Positions 35,016 to 44,137 of a stretch of 64,000 bases of DNA are shown in pieces (positions within the stretch are counted from its first letter, which is position 1; each line of letters starts with the position of its first letter). The DNA lies in NCBI GenBank assembly GCA_022449455.1, contig JAKUPL010000003.1, positions 124,001 through 188,000 of the forward strand, in the 5' to 3' direction. The DNA comes from Alcanivorax sp. GTDB taxonomy: Bacteria > Pseudomonadota > Gammaproteobacteria > Pseudomonadales > Alcanivoracaceae. A program made the translations under genes and the position numbers. Below the pieces are notes generated by a model. That model was not told the DNA's origin. It did no database searches and worked only from the letters and a program-made list of their open reading frames with translations.

Positions 35016-35034
35016 GATGAATAATTCTTATTTA
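35016..35034 (-). promoter_or_regulatory. candidate Fur box upstream of the iron permease
   Basis: On the - strand the sequence TAAATAAGAATTATTCATC, an AT-rich island in GC-rich DNA, resembles the Fur box (hexamers of NATWAT type in 6-1-6 order). Its core AATAA-GAA-TTATT is palindromic. It sits 24-42 bp upstream of the FTR1 start codon, where Fur would block transcription when iron is plentiful. Confidence 0.5.
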
Positions 35035-35103
35035 TGGTCCTATCCCGAGCGGCGCCCGTCAAGGAACAAAAGAGCAAAGTGCCGCCTCTGCCCTGGCAGG
35101 CTG

Positions 35104-35772
35104 CTAGCCCACCGTGAACGCCAGAATCTTGCTGATGTGCGCCTGGGGCCGCCCGGACTCCGCCTGCCAGGCGTTGAACGCCGCCTGGGCGGCGCGCTGA
35201 TCGCGCTGGCTGGACGGGGCCTTGTCGATGATGTTGTGGCTCTTCAGCGCCGCCACCACGTCGCCGGTGGGGTACCAGGTGTCACGGCCGACCATGCGCA
35301 GAAAGGCGGCGCCGGAGTTGCCGCCGAGCTGCTTGCCGCGCTTCTTGAGCAGCTGCCACATGCCCACCGTGTCGTCCACCGGCCAGTCCGCCAGCCAGTT
35401 GCCGACTCCGCCGTATTCCTCGCGCAGGTCCAGCACCAGCCGCGCGTTGTGACGGATCGCCTTCATCTTGCCCCAGTGGCGGATCAGACGGGTGTCCTGC
35501 ATGCGATCTTCCAGCATGGTGTCCGGCATCAGCACCAGCTTCTCCGGGTCGAAGCCGAAAAAGGCTTCCTCGAAGGCCGGCCAGCGCGCGTCCACCAGGG
35601 AATGAGTGAGCCCGGCGCGGAAGATGCGCCGGGTCAGCGCCGAGAAGTAGAAGGCGTCGTCGGGCTTGCGCAACTGCGCCGGCGTTTTCACCGCCGGCAG
35701 CTGCGCCTCGACCTGCTTGACCCCGCCCTTGCGGTTCACGGCCAGCGCCATCAGGTCCCTGAATTCAATCAT
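35104..35772 (-). CDS. DNA-3-methyladenine glycosylase I family protein
   Basis: This 222-residue protein belongs to the HhH-superfamily 3-methyladenine glycosylase group that differs from E. coli Tag. Conserved stretches are MTRRIF-like LTRRIFRAG, WPAFEEAFFGFDPEK, IRHWGKMKAIRHNA, LLKKRGKQLGGNSG and the C-terminal SGRPQAHISKILAFTVG. It should excise alkylated adenines. It is divergent from alaA with 89 bp between; GAGGAAA precedes the ATG. Zinc-snap residues of classical Tag are not evident, so substrate range may differ. Confidence 0.85.
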   Translation of the reverse strand: MIEFRDLMALAVNRKGGVKQVEAQLPAVKTPAQLRKPDDAFYFSALTRRIFRAGLTHSLVDARWPAFEEAFFGFDPEKLVLMPDTMLEDRMQDTRLIRHWGKMKAIRHNARLVLDLREEYGGVGNWLADWPVDDTVGMWQLLKKRGKQLGGNSGAAFLRMVGRDTWYPTGDVVAALKSHNIIDKAPSSQRDQRAAQAAFNAWQAESGRPQAHISKILAFTVG

Positions 35773-35793
35773 TGGTTTCCTCTGTCGGCTTCA

Positions 35794-35822
35794 TATACAG
35801 GGTTTTCGGCCCACTGTAGAAT
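35794..35822 (+). promoter_or_regulatory. possible sigma-70 promoter for alaA
   Basis: TATACA (35794-35799), a 17-bp spacer and TAGAAT (35817-35822) give a moderate match to -35/-10 hexamers, about 40 bp before the alaA ATG. Confidence 0.35.
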
Positions 35823-35861
35823 CCCGGGCTTCCGGATTTTTTCAACAGCGGTTATCAAAAC

Positions 35862-37091
35862 ATGAGCGGTCAGCAAACCACGGTCAGTAAATCGGACAAA
35901 CTCCACGACGTCTGCTACGACATCCGCGGGCCGGTGCTGCGCGAGGCCCACCGCCTCGAGGACGAAGGCCACCGGGTGATCAAGCTCAATATCGGCAACC
36001 CGGCGCCGTTCGGTTTCGAGGCCCCGGAAGAACTGCTGCAGGACGTGATCCACAACCTGCCCGACTCCACCGGCTACTGCCACTCCAAGGGTCTGTTCCC
36101 GGCTCGCAAGGCGGTGATGCAGTATACCCAGACCAAGGGCATCGCCGACGTGACGGTGGACGACATCATCATCGGCAACGGCGTCTCCGAACTGATCGTG
36201 ATGGCCATGCAGGCGCTGCTCAACAACGGCGACGAAGTGCTGCTGCCGGCGCCGGACTATCCGCTGTGGACCGCCGCCGTGCGCCTGTCCGGCGGCAACC
36301 CGGTGCACTACCTGTGCGACGAGCAGCAGGACTGGCAGCCGGCCCTGGACGATATCCGCGCCAAAATCACCAGCCGCACCAAGGCGCTGGTGATCATCAA
36401 TCCGAACAACCCCACCGGCGCCAACTACCATCCGGACCTGCTGGCGGAGATGGTGAAGATCGCCCGGGAACACAACCTGATCATTTTCGCCGACGAGATC
36501 TATGACAAGATTCTCTACGACGGCGAGGTGCACACCTCCATCGCCTCCATGGCCGAGGACCTGCTGTGCATCACCTTCAACGGCCTGTCCAAGAACTACC
36601 GGGCCGCCGGTTTCCGCGCCGGCTGGATGGTGATCTCCGGCGCCAAGTACCGCGCCGAAAGCTACATCGAGGGCCTGGACATGCTGGCCAGCATGCGGCT
36701 GTGCGCCAACGTGCCCAGCCAGCACGCCATCCAGGCCGCCCTGGGCGGCTACCAGAGCATCAGCGACCTGGTGCTGCCCACCGGGCGCCTGGGCCGCCAG
36801 CGCGACAAGGCCTGGGAAATGCTCGACAGCATTCCCGGGGTGAGCTGCGTGAAACCCAAGTCGGCGCTCTATCTGTTCCCGAAACTGGACCCCAAGGTGT
36901 TCCCGTTCCAGGACGACGAGGCCTTCGTGCTCGACCTGCTGCGTCAGGAGAAGGTGCTGGTGGTTCAGGGTACCGCTTTCAACTGGCCCCACCCGGACCA
37001 TTTCCGGGTGGTGTTTCTGCCGCGCCTGGACGACCTGCAGGATTCCATCGGCCGCATCGCCGAGTACCTGGACCGCATTCGCAAGAAATAA
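35862..37091 (+). CDS. alaA: alanine-synthesising aminotransferase AlaA-like (PLP-dependent)
   Basis: This 409-residue fold-type I aminotransferase has NPNNPTGA, DEIYDKILYDG, the PLP lysine in FNGLSKNYRAAGFRAGW (about Lys244) and the C-terminal FRVVFLP arginine. Full-length similarity in motifs to E. coli AlaA (glutamate-pyruvate aminotransferase) is high. It likely makes alanine from pyruvate and glutamate. It is followed 12 bp later by the convergent methyltransferase gene and divergent from the glycosylase gene. Confidence 0.92.
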   Translation: MSGQQTTVSKSDKLHDVCYDIRGPVLREAHRLEDEGHRVIKLNIGNPAPFGFEAPEELLQDVIHNLPDSTGYCHSKGLFPARKAVMQYTQTKGIADVTVDDIIIGNGVSELIVMAMQALLNNGDEVLLPAPDYPLWTAAVRLSGGNPVHYLCDEQQDWQPALDDIRAKITSRTKALVIINPNNPTGANYHPDLLAEMVKIAREHNLIIFADEIYDKILYDGEVHTSIASMAEDLLCITFNGLSKNYRAAGFRAGWMVISGAKYRAESYIEGLDMLASMRLCANVPSQHAIQAALGGYQSISDLVLPTGRLGRQRDKAWEMLDSIPGVSCVKPKSALYLFPKLDPKVFPFQDDEAFVLDLLRQEKVLVVQGTAFNWPHPDHFRVVFLPRLDDLQDSIGRIAEYLDRIRKK

Positions 37092-37103
37092 GCGGCGTGC
37101 CGG

Positions 37104-38021
37104 TTAATGGCCACGCCGGTAGCGGTAGGCCAGCGCCTTCAGCGCCGGCTCGGCGGCTTCGTCGAAGCCCGGGGCGCCGGGCAGCCGGCCTTCCAGGGTG
37201 GCGCCGGGCAGATTGTCCGCCACCAGGGTCTTCAGCCAGTCCGCCCCCAGCCAGGGGGCGTTCAGACAGATCAGCAGTTCCGCCTCCGGCGCCAGCAGCT
37301 TGGGCAGCCGCCGCAGCACCTTGGCGTAGTCCCGCTCCACCTGAAAGCTGCCCTTCTGGGCGCTGGGCGGGTCCACCACGATCAGATCGTAACGCCCCAG
37401 GCTGTGCAGTTTTTTCCAGCTGCGAAACACGTTGTGCGGCAGGTAGTGCACGTCCGCGTCGCCGAAGCCGTTGGCCTGCTGGTTCACCTGCCCCAGGGCC
37501 AGCGCCGGCCGCGACAGGTCGATATTGACCACCCGCCCGGCGCCGCCGGCCAGAGCCGCCACGGAAAACGCGCAGGTGAAGCTGAACAGGTTCAACACCC
37601 GCTTGCCGGCCGCCCGCTCACGGAGCCAGGCGCGGCCCGGCGCCATGTCCGCGAAAAAGCCCAGGTTCTGGCCACGCTCGAAATCCAGCCGATAGCGCAG
37701 GCCGTCCTCCTCCGCCCAGGGCGTGGCCGGCAAGGCGCCGTGTACCACCCGGGTTTCCGCCGGGCGGCGGTGGCGATGCTGAACCACCAGGGTGTCGCAG
37801 CCCAGCGCTGGCAGCGCCTGGATCAGCCGCGCCTGCAGGGCGTCCAGCCGCGGCGCCGGGTAGTCGTCGAACAGGGTGGCCATCAGCACCGGCGGAAACC
37901 GGTCAAGGGTCAGCCCTTCCCAGCCGGGCAAGGTCTTGCCACGGCCGTGAAAAAGACGGTGTCGGGCGTCCTCCGGGGGAACCAGAAAGGGCGCCAATTG
38001 GTCTACATTCTCTGGGGTCAT
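37104..38021 (-). CDS. class I SAM-dependent methyltransferase (RlmI-like)
   Basis: This 305-residue protein has a C-terminal Rossmann methyltransferase domain: [16 protein letters not shown] (SAM site), [10 protein letters not shown] and the catalytic-type [16 protein letters not shown]. The N-terminus gives an RlmI/RlmK-like central region ([17 protein letters not shown]) but lacks the PUA RNA-binding domain of RlmI. It probably methylates rRNA or another nucleic acid; the target is not assignable. Confidence 0.85.
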   Translation of the reverse strand: MTPENVDQLAPFLVPPEDARHRLFHGRGKTLPGWEGLTLDRFPPVLMATLFDDYPAPRLDALQARLIQALPALGCDTLVVQHRHRRPAETRVVHGALPATPWAEEDGLRYRLDFERGQNLGFFADMAPGRAWLRERAAGKRVLNLFSFTCAFSVAALAGGAGRVVNIDLSRPALALGQVNQQANGFGDADVHYLPHNVFRSWKKLHSLGRYDLIVVDPPSAQKGSFQVERDYAKVLRRLPKLLAPEAELLICLNAPWLGADWLKTLVADNLPGATLEGRLPGAPGFDEAAEPALKALAYRYRRGH

Positions 38022-38072
38022 GATGCGGGAGTCAGGGACGGCTCAAAGGCGGCGAGTATCGCCGTCACCGAT

Positions 38073-38100
38073 CTTGAACACAACCGCCGCGCCCCCATTG
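38073..38100 (+). promoter_or_regulatory. sigma-32-type heat-shock promoter for htpX
   Basis: CTTGAAC (38073-38079) and CCCCATTG (38093-38100) are separated by 13 bp, close to the sigma-32 consensus CTTGAAA-N11-16-CCCCATNT. The -10 lies 50 bp before the htpX ATG. HtpX is heat-shock-induced in E. coli, so position and gene agree. Confidence 0.65.
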
Positions 38101-38150
38101 AGGCTTTGCTTTCAAGACGTCCGTTTTTATTTTTCGGGAGTACCTTCGGA

Positions 38151-39047
38151 ATGATGCGCATCGCGCTGTTTCTGCTTACCAACCTGGCGGTGATCGTGGT
38201 CGCCAGCATTACCCTCAGCCTGCTGGGCGTGAATTCCTATCTGGCGCAGAGCGGCACCGGTCTGGATTTGGGCAATCTGCTGGTCTTCAGCGCCGTGTTC
38301 GGTTTCGCCGGCTCCTTCGTGTCGCTGCTGATCTCCAAACCCATGGCCAAATGGTCGGCGCGCGTTCAGACCATCAAGCAACCGTCCAACAGCGGCGAAA
38401 AATGGCTGCTCGACACGGTCCGCGAACTGTCCGACAAGGCCGGCATCAAGATGCCGGAAGTGGGCGTGTTCCCGGCGCAGCAGTCCAACGCCTTCGCCAC
38501 CGGCTGGAACAAGAACGACGCCCTGGTGGCGGTGTCCCAGGGCATGCTGCAGCGCTTCCGCCCGGAAGAAGTGCGCGCGGTGCTGGCCCACGAAATCGGC
38601 CATGTGGCCAACGGTGACATGGTGACCCTGAGCCTGATCCAGGGCGTGGTGAACACTTTCGTGATCTTCGCCGCCCGGGTGGTGGGCTCGGTGGTGGACA
38701 GCTTCCTGCGCCGCGACGGCAACGGCGGGCTGGGCTTCGGCTATTACATCGTGGTGTTCGTCGCCGAGATCATCTTCGGCATCGCCGCCAGCACCATCGT
38801 CATGTGGTTCTCCCGGCGCCGGGAATACCGGGCCGACGTGGCCGGCGCCCAGCTGGCCGACCGCCGCGACATGGTCAGCGCCCTGCAACGCCTGAAGGCG
38901 GAGTACGAAGTGCCCAACCAGATGCCCGATTCCCTGGTGGCCTTCGGCATCAACGGCGGCGTGCGCCACGGCCTGGCCGCCCTGTTCCGCTCCCACCCGC
39001 CGCTGGATGATCGTATCCAGGCGCTCAACGAAAAGCGGTACGGGTAA
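38151..39047 (+). CDS. htpX: membrane metalloprotease HtpX
   Basis: This 298-residue M48 protease has two N-terminal membrane segments ([17 protein letters not shown]...), the zinc-binding catalytic HEIGH motif (about residues 147-151), two further hydrophobic segments and the third zinc ligand Glu in [14 protein letters not shown]. It degrades misfolded inner-membrane proteins together with FtsH. The [14 protein letters not shown] start matches the E. coli N-terminus, so 38151 is preferred over ATG 38154. A heat-shock promoter lies directly upstream. Confidence 0.96.
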   Translation: MMRIALFLLTNLAVIVVASITLSLLGVNSYLAQSGTGLDLGNLLVFSAVFGFAGSFVSLLISKPMAKWSARVQTIKQPSNSGEKWLLDTVRELSDKAGIKMPEVGVFPAQQSNAFATGWNKNDALVAVSQGMLQRFRPEEVRAVLAHEIGHVANGDMVTLSLIQGVVNTFVIFAARVVGSVVDSFLRRDGNGGLGFGYYIVVFVAEIIFGIAASTIVMWFSRRREYRADVAGAQLADRRDMVSALQRLKAEYEVPNQMPDSLVAFGINGGVRHGLAALFRSHPPLDDRIQALNEKRYG

Positions 39048-39070
39048 GCGCCGCTAACGCGGCGCAGTTA

Positions 39071-39214
39071 AAAGTTGAAAGTTGAAACGCGACGGGGGCC
39101 TTGCCACACGGTAGGGCCCCCGTCGCGCTTACCCGCCATCCTTTCCCAGGCGCAGGCCGCGCGCGAACCGACCCGGCACGACCTTTCAACTTTTAACTTT
39201 AAACTTTCAACTTT
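39071..39214. repeat. nested inverted repeats in the htpX 3' gap
   Basis: AAAGTTGAAA occurs twice, overlapping, at 39071-39080 and 39078-39087; its inverse TTTCAACTTT occurs at 39184-39193 and 39205-39214. They frame a 13-bp perfect hairpin (CGCGACGGGGGCC 39088-39100 / 39115-39127, 14-nt loop). The AT-rich arms contrast with the GC-rich surroundings. The hairpin may terminate htpX and the convergent gene at 39219. Confidence 0.6.
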
Positions 39215-39218
39215 TCTC

Positions 39219-39965
39219 TCAATCCAACTGCCGGATATGGTAGTCCAGCTTCCCCTTCCGTAAGGCCTTGCCCAGGTCCGGGTGCTTTTCCAGGCGCCGG
39301 CGCAGGTGGATGCTGCGCGCCGGTTGGCGGGTGAAGGCGATCACCGCGTTGTGGCAGTCCTGGCAGGACAGCCGGAAGCGGCTGCTCCAGCCGGCCATGC
39401 GGGCGGCGTCGGCGGCGTGGCTTTGGCGGTACTCCGGGTAATCGCCGAAATTCATCACCAGGGTGCCGTGGTCGCTGACGTGGCGCTGCAGCAGGGTGAC
39501 CCATTCCCGGTCCGCCTCCACCGCCCGGCTCACCTGGTCGTTGTGCGGCGCGAACAGGTCCTCGATGATCAGGTCGAAGGGCTCGCCGTCGTAGGCCTTC
39601 AGCCAGGCCACCGCGTCGCCGAGCACGGTCTGCTCGCCGGGCCGGACCACCGAGAACACCTCCCGGGCCACGGCCAGGTGATGGGGGTCCAGCTCCACCG
39701 CCACCAGCCGTTCCGGCGCCAGCAGCGCGCGCAGGGGCGGAATCAGCGAGCCCCCGCCCAGCCCCAGAATCAGCACCCGTTTTAGCTGCTCCGGCTCACC
39801 GAGCAGGACCGGCAGCCACAGCAGGTCCCAGACGCTGCCGGTAACCAGCCGCTTGGGGTGGAATTCGGAATGCTGCACGCCGTTGGCGAAGAGCCGCAGC
39901 CGGGCGCCGTGGCGGCGTACCTCGTAGCGTACGCCCGCCTCTTCCCGTTCCCAGATCACCGCCAT
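39219..39965 (-). CDS. spermidine synthase-like methyltransferase-fold protein
   Basis: This 248-residue protein has the spermidine synthase/Rossmann methyltransferase fold: LILGLGGGSLIPPLRALL (nucleotide site), LVAVELDPHHLAVAREVF and FDLIIEDLFAP. The polyamine-synthase gatekeeper region is poorly matched and the N-terminal tetramerisation domain is short, so it may not make spermidine. Its start shares one base with the stop of the upstream DUF748 gene. Confidence 0.8.
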   Translation of the reverse strand: MAVIWEREEAGVRYEVRRHGARLRLFANGVQHSEFHPKRLVTGSVWDLLWLPVLLGEPEQLKRVLILGLGGGSLIPPLRALLAPERLVAVELDPHHLAVAREVFSVVRPGEQTVLGDAVAWLKAYDGEPFDLIIEDLFAPHNDQVSRAVEADREWVTLLQRHVSDHGTLVMNFGDYPEYRQSHAADAARMAGWSSRFRLSCQDCHNAVIAFTRQPARSIHLRRRLEKHPDLGKALRKGKLDYHIRQLD

Positions 39966-42859
39966 CAGAGGCCCTCGGCGCCGAGGCCGACGCCGTGGTA
40001 CTCGGCGTCCACCTCCGGACTCTCCAGCCGGACCCGTCGGGCGGCCAGGCCGAATTCACCGGTGAGCAGATCCCGGGCCTGTTCCGCCCGTTGTTCCGCC
40101 AGCCGGCGCAGGGCGTCGTCGTCCACCTGCTCCGCCGCCTGCTCCAGCAGTTGCCGCCAGGCCTGGCGGGCCCGTTCGCGGGGGTCCGCGTCCAGGCTCT
40201 CCGGGTCCCGGTCGAGCCGGTCCCGGTAGGCATCGAGAATGCGCTCGCGGCCCGCTTCGCTGGTCAGGGCCATGTCCAGGCCGCGCCAGTCGCCGCCCAG
40301 GTCGTCCACCAGTTCCGCCTCGCCGAGCGCCCGACGGTCGTCGGCGTTGCTCTGGCCGGTGAGCAGCAGGGTAATCGCGCCGCGTTGCTCGAGGATGGTG
40401 GCCAGCTTCTCCAGCGCCTCGCGGGTGTCTTCCCGGGGCCGCGCCTCGCCGGCCCCGTAGGGCACGTACTCCAGGTCGTCGTCGCCGCCGCCGATCAGGC
40501 CGGCGAGCATGGAGAACGGCGCGGTGGCCGCCTTCACCAGCACATTGCGGATCACCCGCAGCACCACCCCGCTGACGCTGAAGTCCGGGTCCGACAGGTC
40601 ACCGGACAGGCTCACCGGCAGGCGGATCATGCCGGAGCCGTCGCGCAGCACCGACAGGCCCAGCTTCACCGGCACGTCCATGGCCTGGTCGCTGGGCATG
40701 CGCTCACCCAGATAGAAATCGTCGGCGGCCAGATCGATGCTGCTGTCCAGGCGGTTGTCCTTCACATTCACCCGGGATTGCAGACTCAGTTGCCCTTTCT
40801 CCACGCCGAAGCCCAGGTAGCGGCTGGTGAAGGGGGTCAGGGTGTCCATGCCGTAGCCCTTGAGCGTGCCGTCCAGATCCAGGGTCAGCGGATCGGCGTC
40901 CACGGTGCCCTTGAGGGTCAGGGTGGCGGTGCCGTTGACCTCGCCACGGGTGTCCACCCGCGCTTCGCCGCCGGCGCTGTCGAAGCCGTCCATCCGCCCC
41001 TGCCAGTCCTGCACCGTGACCTGGTATTCCGGCGACAGGGTCAGGTCCCGGTGGGCGATCCGCGATGCGTTCACCGACACCCGGCCCAGGCGCACCCGCC
41101 AGCCGCCGTCGTCCGATCCGTCGGCCTCGTCGTCGCCGGACAGCCGGGCCGCCAGGCCCCGGCCCTGATCGTCGATCACGTGCAGAACGTCCAGGCCCCG
41201 GGCGGCCAGGCCGTCCACGGTGACGGTTTCGGCGCCGGTATCCACCTTGAAGCCATCGGCGCTGAGGTTGGCCACCGACAGGAAACGCCGGCCGTTCTCC
41301 GCCAGCGCGCCCTCTTCCACACTGGCGCGGCCGCTCACCGTCACCCGGGGCGCGTCGCCGGCCACGGTCACCGTCAGGTCACCGCCGGCGCGGCCCTGCT
41401 GAACGGTGATCGGCGACGCCGCTTCCACCCAGGGAGACAGGGTGGCCAGGGGCAAGCCCTGCAGTTTCAGGTCCGCGTTCAGGTCCAGGGGAGCCAGACG
41501 CGCCTGGCCGGAGTGGCCGAGCCGGCCCTCCTCCAGCACCCGGGTGTCGCCTTCCCATTGCCAGCGCAGCCCGTCCTGGTCGATCCGGAAGTCGGTGACC
41601 GTCAGGGCCCCGTCGGTGAGCGTCAGTTCGCGGGCCTCGGGCAAGGTGGTATCGCGGAACACGGCGGCGGCCCCGGTGACCGCGAAGCGGTCCAGCCGGA
41701 CGCGCCAGTCCGCCTCGCCCTGGCGCAGTTTCTCCTCGGCCTGGCGGGCTTCCTCGCGGACCTTCTCGCGGGTCTGCTCGGCCCGTTGCGGGTCCACCGG
41801 CAAAAACAGGGTGGCCAGATCCAGGCCCTGGTCGGTGAGCACCGCCCGGGCGGCCGGATCGCTGACCGTCACCTCCGGCACGGTGACCGTGCGGCCGGCG
41901 GTGTCCAGCGCGGCGCCGCTGACGGTGAGCTCCGGCACCGTCACCGCGTCCTCGTCACCGTCCCGGGGGCGGAGGCGCAGACCGGTCAGGGTCAGTTCGC
42001 CGTTGTCCACGGTGAGCCCCTGGCCGGGGGCGGCGCTGAAGCGGTAATCGGCGCCCAGGGCCAGCACCCCGGCGGGCACGGTGAAGCGGAAGTGGGGTTC
42101 CAGCAGGCGCGCGAACGACACCAGGTCCACCTGGTCCATGCGCAGCCGTCCGTCCACGGACAACGGCTCGAACGCGAAGCGCCCGTCCCAGTCCAGGCTG
42201 CCGCCGTCCGGCCCCTCGATGTGCAGCCGGTAGCGGTTGTCGTCCTCGTCCACGCCCCGGGTGGTCAGGTCCTCCACCACGAAGGCCACCGGCAGGGTCA
42301 GCGTCAGCGGTTCCCCGGCGGCGGCGTCGATCAGGTCCACGCTGCCGTCCTCGACACTGAAATGGCTGACCGTGAAGGCCGGCGGGCCGGCCTGCTCCTG
42401 CTCGCCATCGGCCTCGGGCCCGGTGGGCTCGTCGGCGGCCCGCTGGCGCAGCCGGGCCAGGATGTCGTCCACGTTGAGGGCGCCGTCCGCCTCGCGGCGC
42501 AGGCGGGCGCGCAGCCCGTTCAGGTCCACGTCCCCCACCCAGGGCCGCCAGTGGAACAGGGAGGCCCACAGCTCCGCGTTCACATAGAGCCGGTCGAAGC
42601 GCACCAGGGTGTCGGTTCGCGGGTCGGCGACGGCGAAGCCCTCGGCGGTCACCGACAGGGTGAACGGATTGAGCGCCACCCGTTCCAGGGTCACGTCGCG
42701 GCCGAGCAGCTCGCTCAGCCGCTGGCGGGCCTGATCCCGGGCCCAGCCGGGCAGCAGCAGCCCCACCACCAGCACGTACAGCACATAGAGCACGGCCAGG
42801 ATCGCCAGAATACGGCCGCCCCATCCCCGTGAACGCCACCACTGCGCCGGTGTCTGCAT
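39965..42859 (-). CDS. DUF748/AsmA-like envelope protein
   Basis: This 964-residue protein has one N-terminal membrane anchor (about residues 16-37) and a long beta-rich periplasmic region typical of DUF748/AsmA-like proteins ([20 protein letters not shown], then many short repeat-like strands; DUF748-type block around [19 protein letters not shown]). Related AsmA-like proteins bridge inner and outer membranes and move phospholipids; that role is inferred here. The C-terminus has a charged helix rich in Arg and Glu. The ATG at 42859 is chosen over 42895 because it places the anchor normally. Confidence 0.82.
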   Translation of the reverse strand: MQTPAQWWRSRGWGGRILAILAVLYVLYVLVVGLLLPGWARDQARQRLSELLGRDVTLERVALNPFTLSVTAEGFAVADPRTDTLVRFDRLYVNAELWASLFHWRPWVGDVDLNGLRARLRREADGALNVDDILARLRQRAADEPTGPEADGEQEQAGPPAFTVSHFSVEDGSVDLIDAAAGEPLTLTLPVAFVVEDLTTRGVDEDDNRYRLHIEGPDGGSLDWDGRFAFEPLSVDGRLRMDQVDLVSFARLLEPHFRFTVPAGVLALGADYRFSAAPGQGLTVDNGELTLTGLRLRPRDGDEDAVTVPELTVSGAALDTAGRTVTVPEVTVSDPAARAVLTDQGLDLATLFLPVDPQRAEQTREKVREEARQAEEKLRQGEADWRVRLDRFAVTGAAAVFRDTTLPEARELTLTDGALTVTDFRIDQDGLRWQWEGDTRVLEEGRLGHSGQARLAPLDLNADLKLQGLPLATLSPWVEAASPITVQQGRAGGDLTVTVAGDAPRVTVSGRASVEEGALAENGRRFLSVANLSADGFKVDTGAETVTVDGLAARGLDVLHVIDDQGRGLAARLSGDDEADGSDDGGWRVRLGRVSVNASRIAHRDLTLSPEYQVTVQDWQGRMDGFDSAGGEARVDTRGEVNGTATLTLKGTVDADPLTLDLDGTLKGYGMDTLTPFTSRYLGFGVEKGQLSLQSRVNVKDNRLDSSIDLAADDFYLGERMPSDQAMDVPVKLGLSVLRDGSGMIRLPVSLSGDLSDPDFSVSGVVLRVIRNVLVKAATAPFSMLAGLIGGGDDDLEYVPYGAGEARPREDTREALEKLATILEQRGAITLLLTGQSNADDRRALGEAELVDDLGGDWRGLDMALTSEAGRERILDAYRDRLDRDPESLDADPRERARQAWRQLLEQAAEQVDDDALRRLAEQRAEQARDLLTGEFGLAARRVRLESPEVDAEYHGVGLGAEGL

Positions 42860-43015
42860 CGTGTTGCTTCCTTGTCGTCGCGTATTTTTATGCAAGATGG
42901 CGCGAGTCTAACACTGAACCGCCAGGTCCGCCGCGCCGCCGGGGCCACGACCCGGCGGCCATTGTCCGTCGCCCGCCGGTCCCGACAATGGGCGCTTCGA
43001 AATCGGGAGGTTCCC

Positions 43016-43489
43016 ATGAGCGACAACTATCTGCTGAAGCTGTACCAGCGCAGCGCCCGCCTGCCCAAGGGCAAGCTGCTGTTCTCCAAACTGTTCGCCC
43101 GCCAGGCGCCCTACTTCGGTACGGTGCGCCCGGTGGTGGAAGAGCTGCGCCCCGACTACTGCAAGGTCACCTTCAAGAAGCGCCGGGCGGTGCAGAACCA
43201 CATCGGCACGGTGCATGTGATCGCCATCTGCAACGCCCTGGAAGCGGCCATGGGCGCCATGGCCGAAGCCTCCATCCCCAAGCACCTGCGCTGGATTCCC
43301 AAGGGCATGGACGTGCGCTACACCGCCAAGGCGGACAGCGACATCACGGCGGTGGCGGAAGTGGCGCCGGGGGCCTGGGAGAACGGCCCGGATCTGCCGG
43401 TGACGGTGTGCGCGCGCCGCGAGGACGGCACCGTGGTGGTGGAAGGCACCATCCATCTCTGGGTCACGGAAAAACCGGGCCGCTCATAA
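43016..43489 (+). CDS. hotdog-fold DUF4442 protein (possible thioesterase)
   Basis: This 157-residue protein matches the DUF4442 hotdog family: PYFGTVRPVVEELRPDYCKV, then RRAVQNHIGTVHVIAICNAL and WIPKGMDVRYTAKADSDI. The NHIGTVHAxA-type stretch corresponds to the active-site helix of acyl-CoA thioesterases. It probably hydrolyses an acyl-CoA, substrate unknown. GGGAGG precedes the ATG. Its last 26 bp overlap the end of the convergent hydrolase gene. Confidence 0.85.
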   Translation: MSDNYLLKLYQRSARLPKGKLLFSKLFARQAPYFGTVRPVVEELRPDYCKVTFKKRRAVQNHIGTVHVIAICNALEAAMGAMAEASIPKHLRWIPKGMDVRYTAKADSDITAVAEVAPGAWENGPDLPVTVCARREDGTVVVEGTIHLWVTEKPGRS

Positions 43490-44114
43490 AGGCGACGGCG
43501 CGGTCGGCGGCGGCCACCAGGTTAGCATCCTGGTCACCGCCACTGCGCTTGCGCGGCTTCAGATCGTGGTCGCCGTCGAAGGCCCAGTGCAGGGTCACCG
43601 GGTCGGTGAGGCGGTAGCCTTCCACTTCCTCGCGGCGGCCGAACGGATCCCGTTCGCCCTGGCAGATCAGCAGCGGCCCGGTCAGGTCCGGAAAATGGTC
43701 CAGGCGGGTGCGTTCCGGCTTGCCCGGCGGGTGGAACGGGTAGCCGAACACCACCGCTCCGGCCAGCGCCGGGTCCGGCTCCGCCAGCAACAGGGAAGCC
43801 ATGCGTCCGCCCATGGATTTGCCGCCCACCCAGAGCGGGCCGGCGGCCTGCTCCGCCACCGCCGCCCGCACCGCCCGGAAGCGGTCCAGCAGCTTCGGCG
43901 CCCGGTCCGGCGGCGCCTTGACCCCGTCCTCCCGACGCCGCGCCATATAGGCGAACTCGAACCGCGCCACCGCCACGCCCCGCTCCGCCAGCAACGCCGC
44001 CATGCGCGCCATGAACGGGCTGTCCATGGGCGCGCCGGCGCCGTGGGCCAGCAGCAGCGTGGCCCGGGCCGGGCCGGTGGGGCGGTCCCACAGCAGATTC
44101 AACGCATCGGTCAT
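43464..44114 (-). CDS. alpha/beta hydrolase family protein (KANL3/Tex30-like)
   Basis: This 216-residue alpha/beta hydrolase has LLLAHGAGAPMDSPFM at the oxyanion region, the nucleophile motif GGKSMGGRMAS (Ser in GKSMG), ICQGERDPFG (acid) and FDGDHDLKPRKRSG (His). This set is typical of the small bacterial Tex30/dienelactone-hydrolase-like group. The function is unknown. The ATG at 44114 was chosen because the upstream frame lacks family similarity and runs into the radical SAM gene. Confidence 0.83.
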   Translation of the reverse strand: MTDALNLLWDRPTGPARATLLLAHGAGAPMDSPFMARMAALLAERGVAVARFEFAYMARRREDGVKAPPDRAPKLLDRFRAVRAAVAEQAAGPLWVGGKSMGGRMASLLLAEPDPALAGAVVFGYPFHPPGKPERTRLDHFPDLTGPLLICQGERDPFGRREEVEGYRLTDPVTLHWAFDGDHDLKPRKRSGGDQDANLVAAADRAVAFMSGPVFP

Positions 44115-44137
44115 CGGGGCTCCCGGGTGAACAGGCC

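Noticed and set aside
32188-35865. 1225-codon open frame on the + strand
   Set aside because: It runs antisense through four well-supported - strand genes and has the Gln/Gly/Ala/His-rich composition of antisense frames in GC-rich DNA; no domain is recognisable.
39995-42832. 945-codon open frame on the + strand
   Set aside because: It is antisense to the DUF748 gene with the same low-complexity Gly/Gln/Val/His composition and no family motif.
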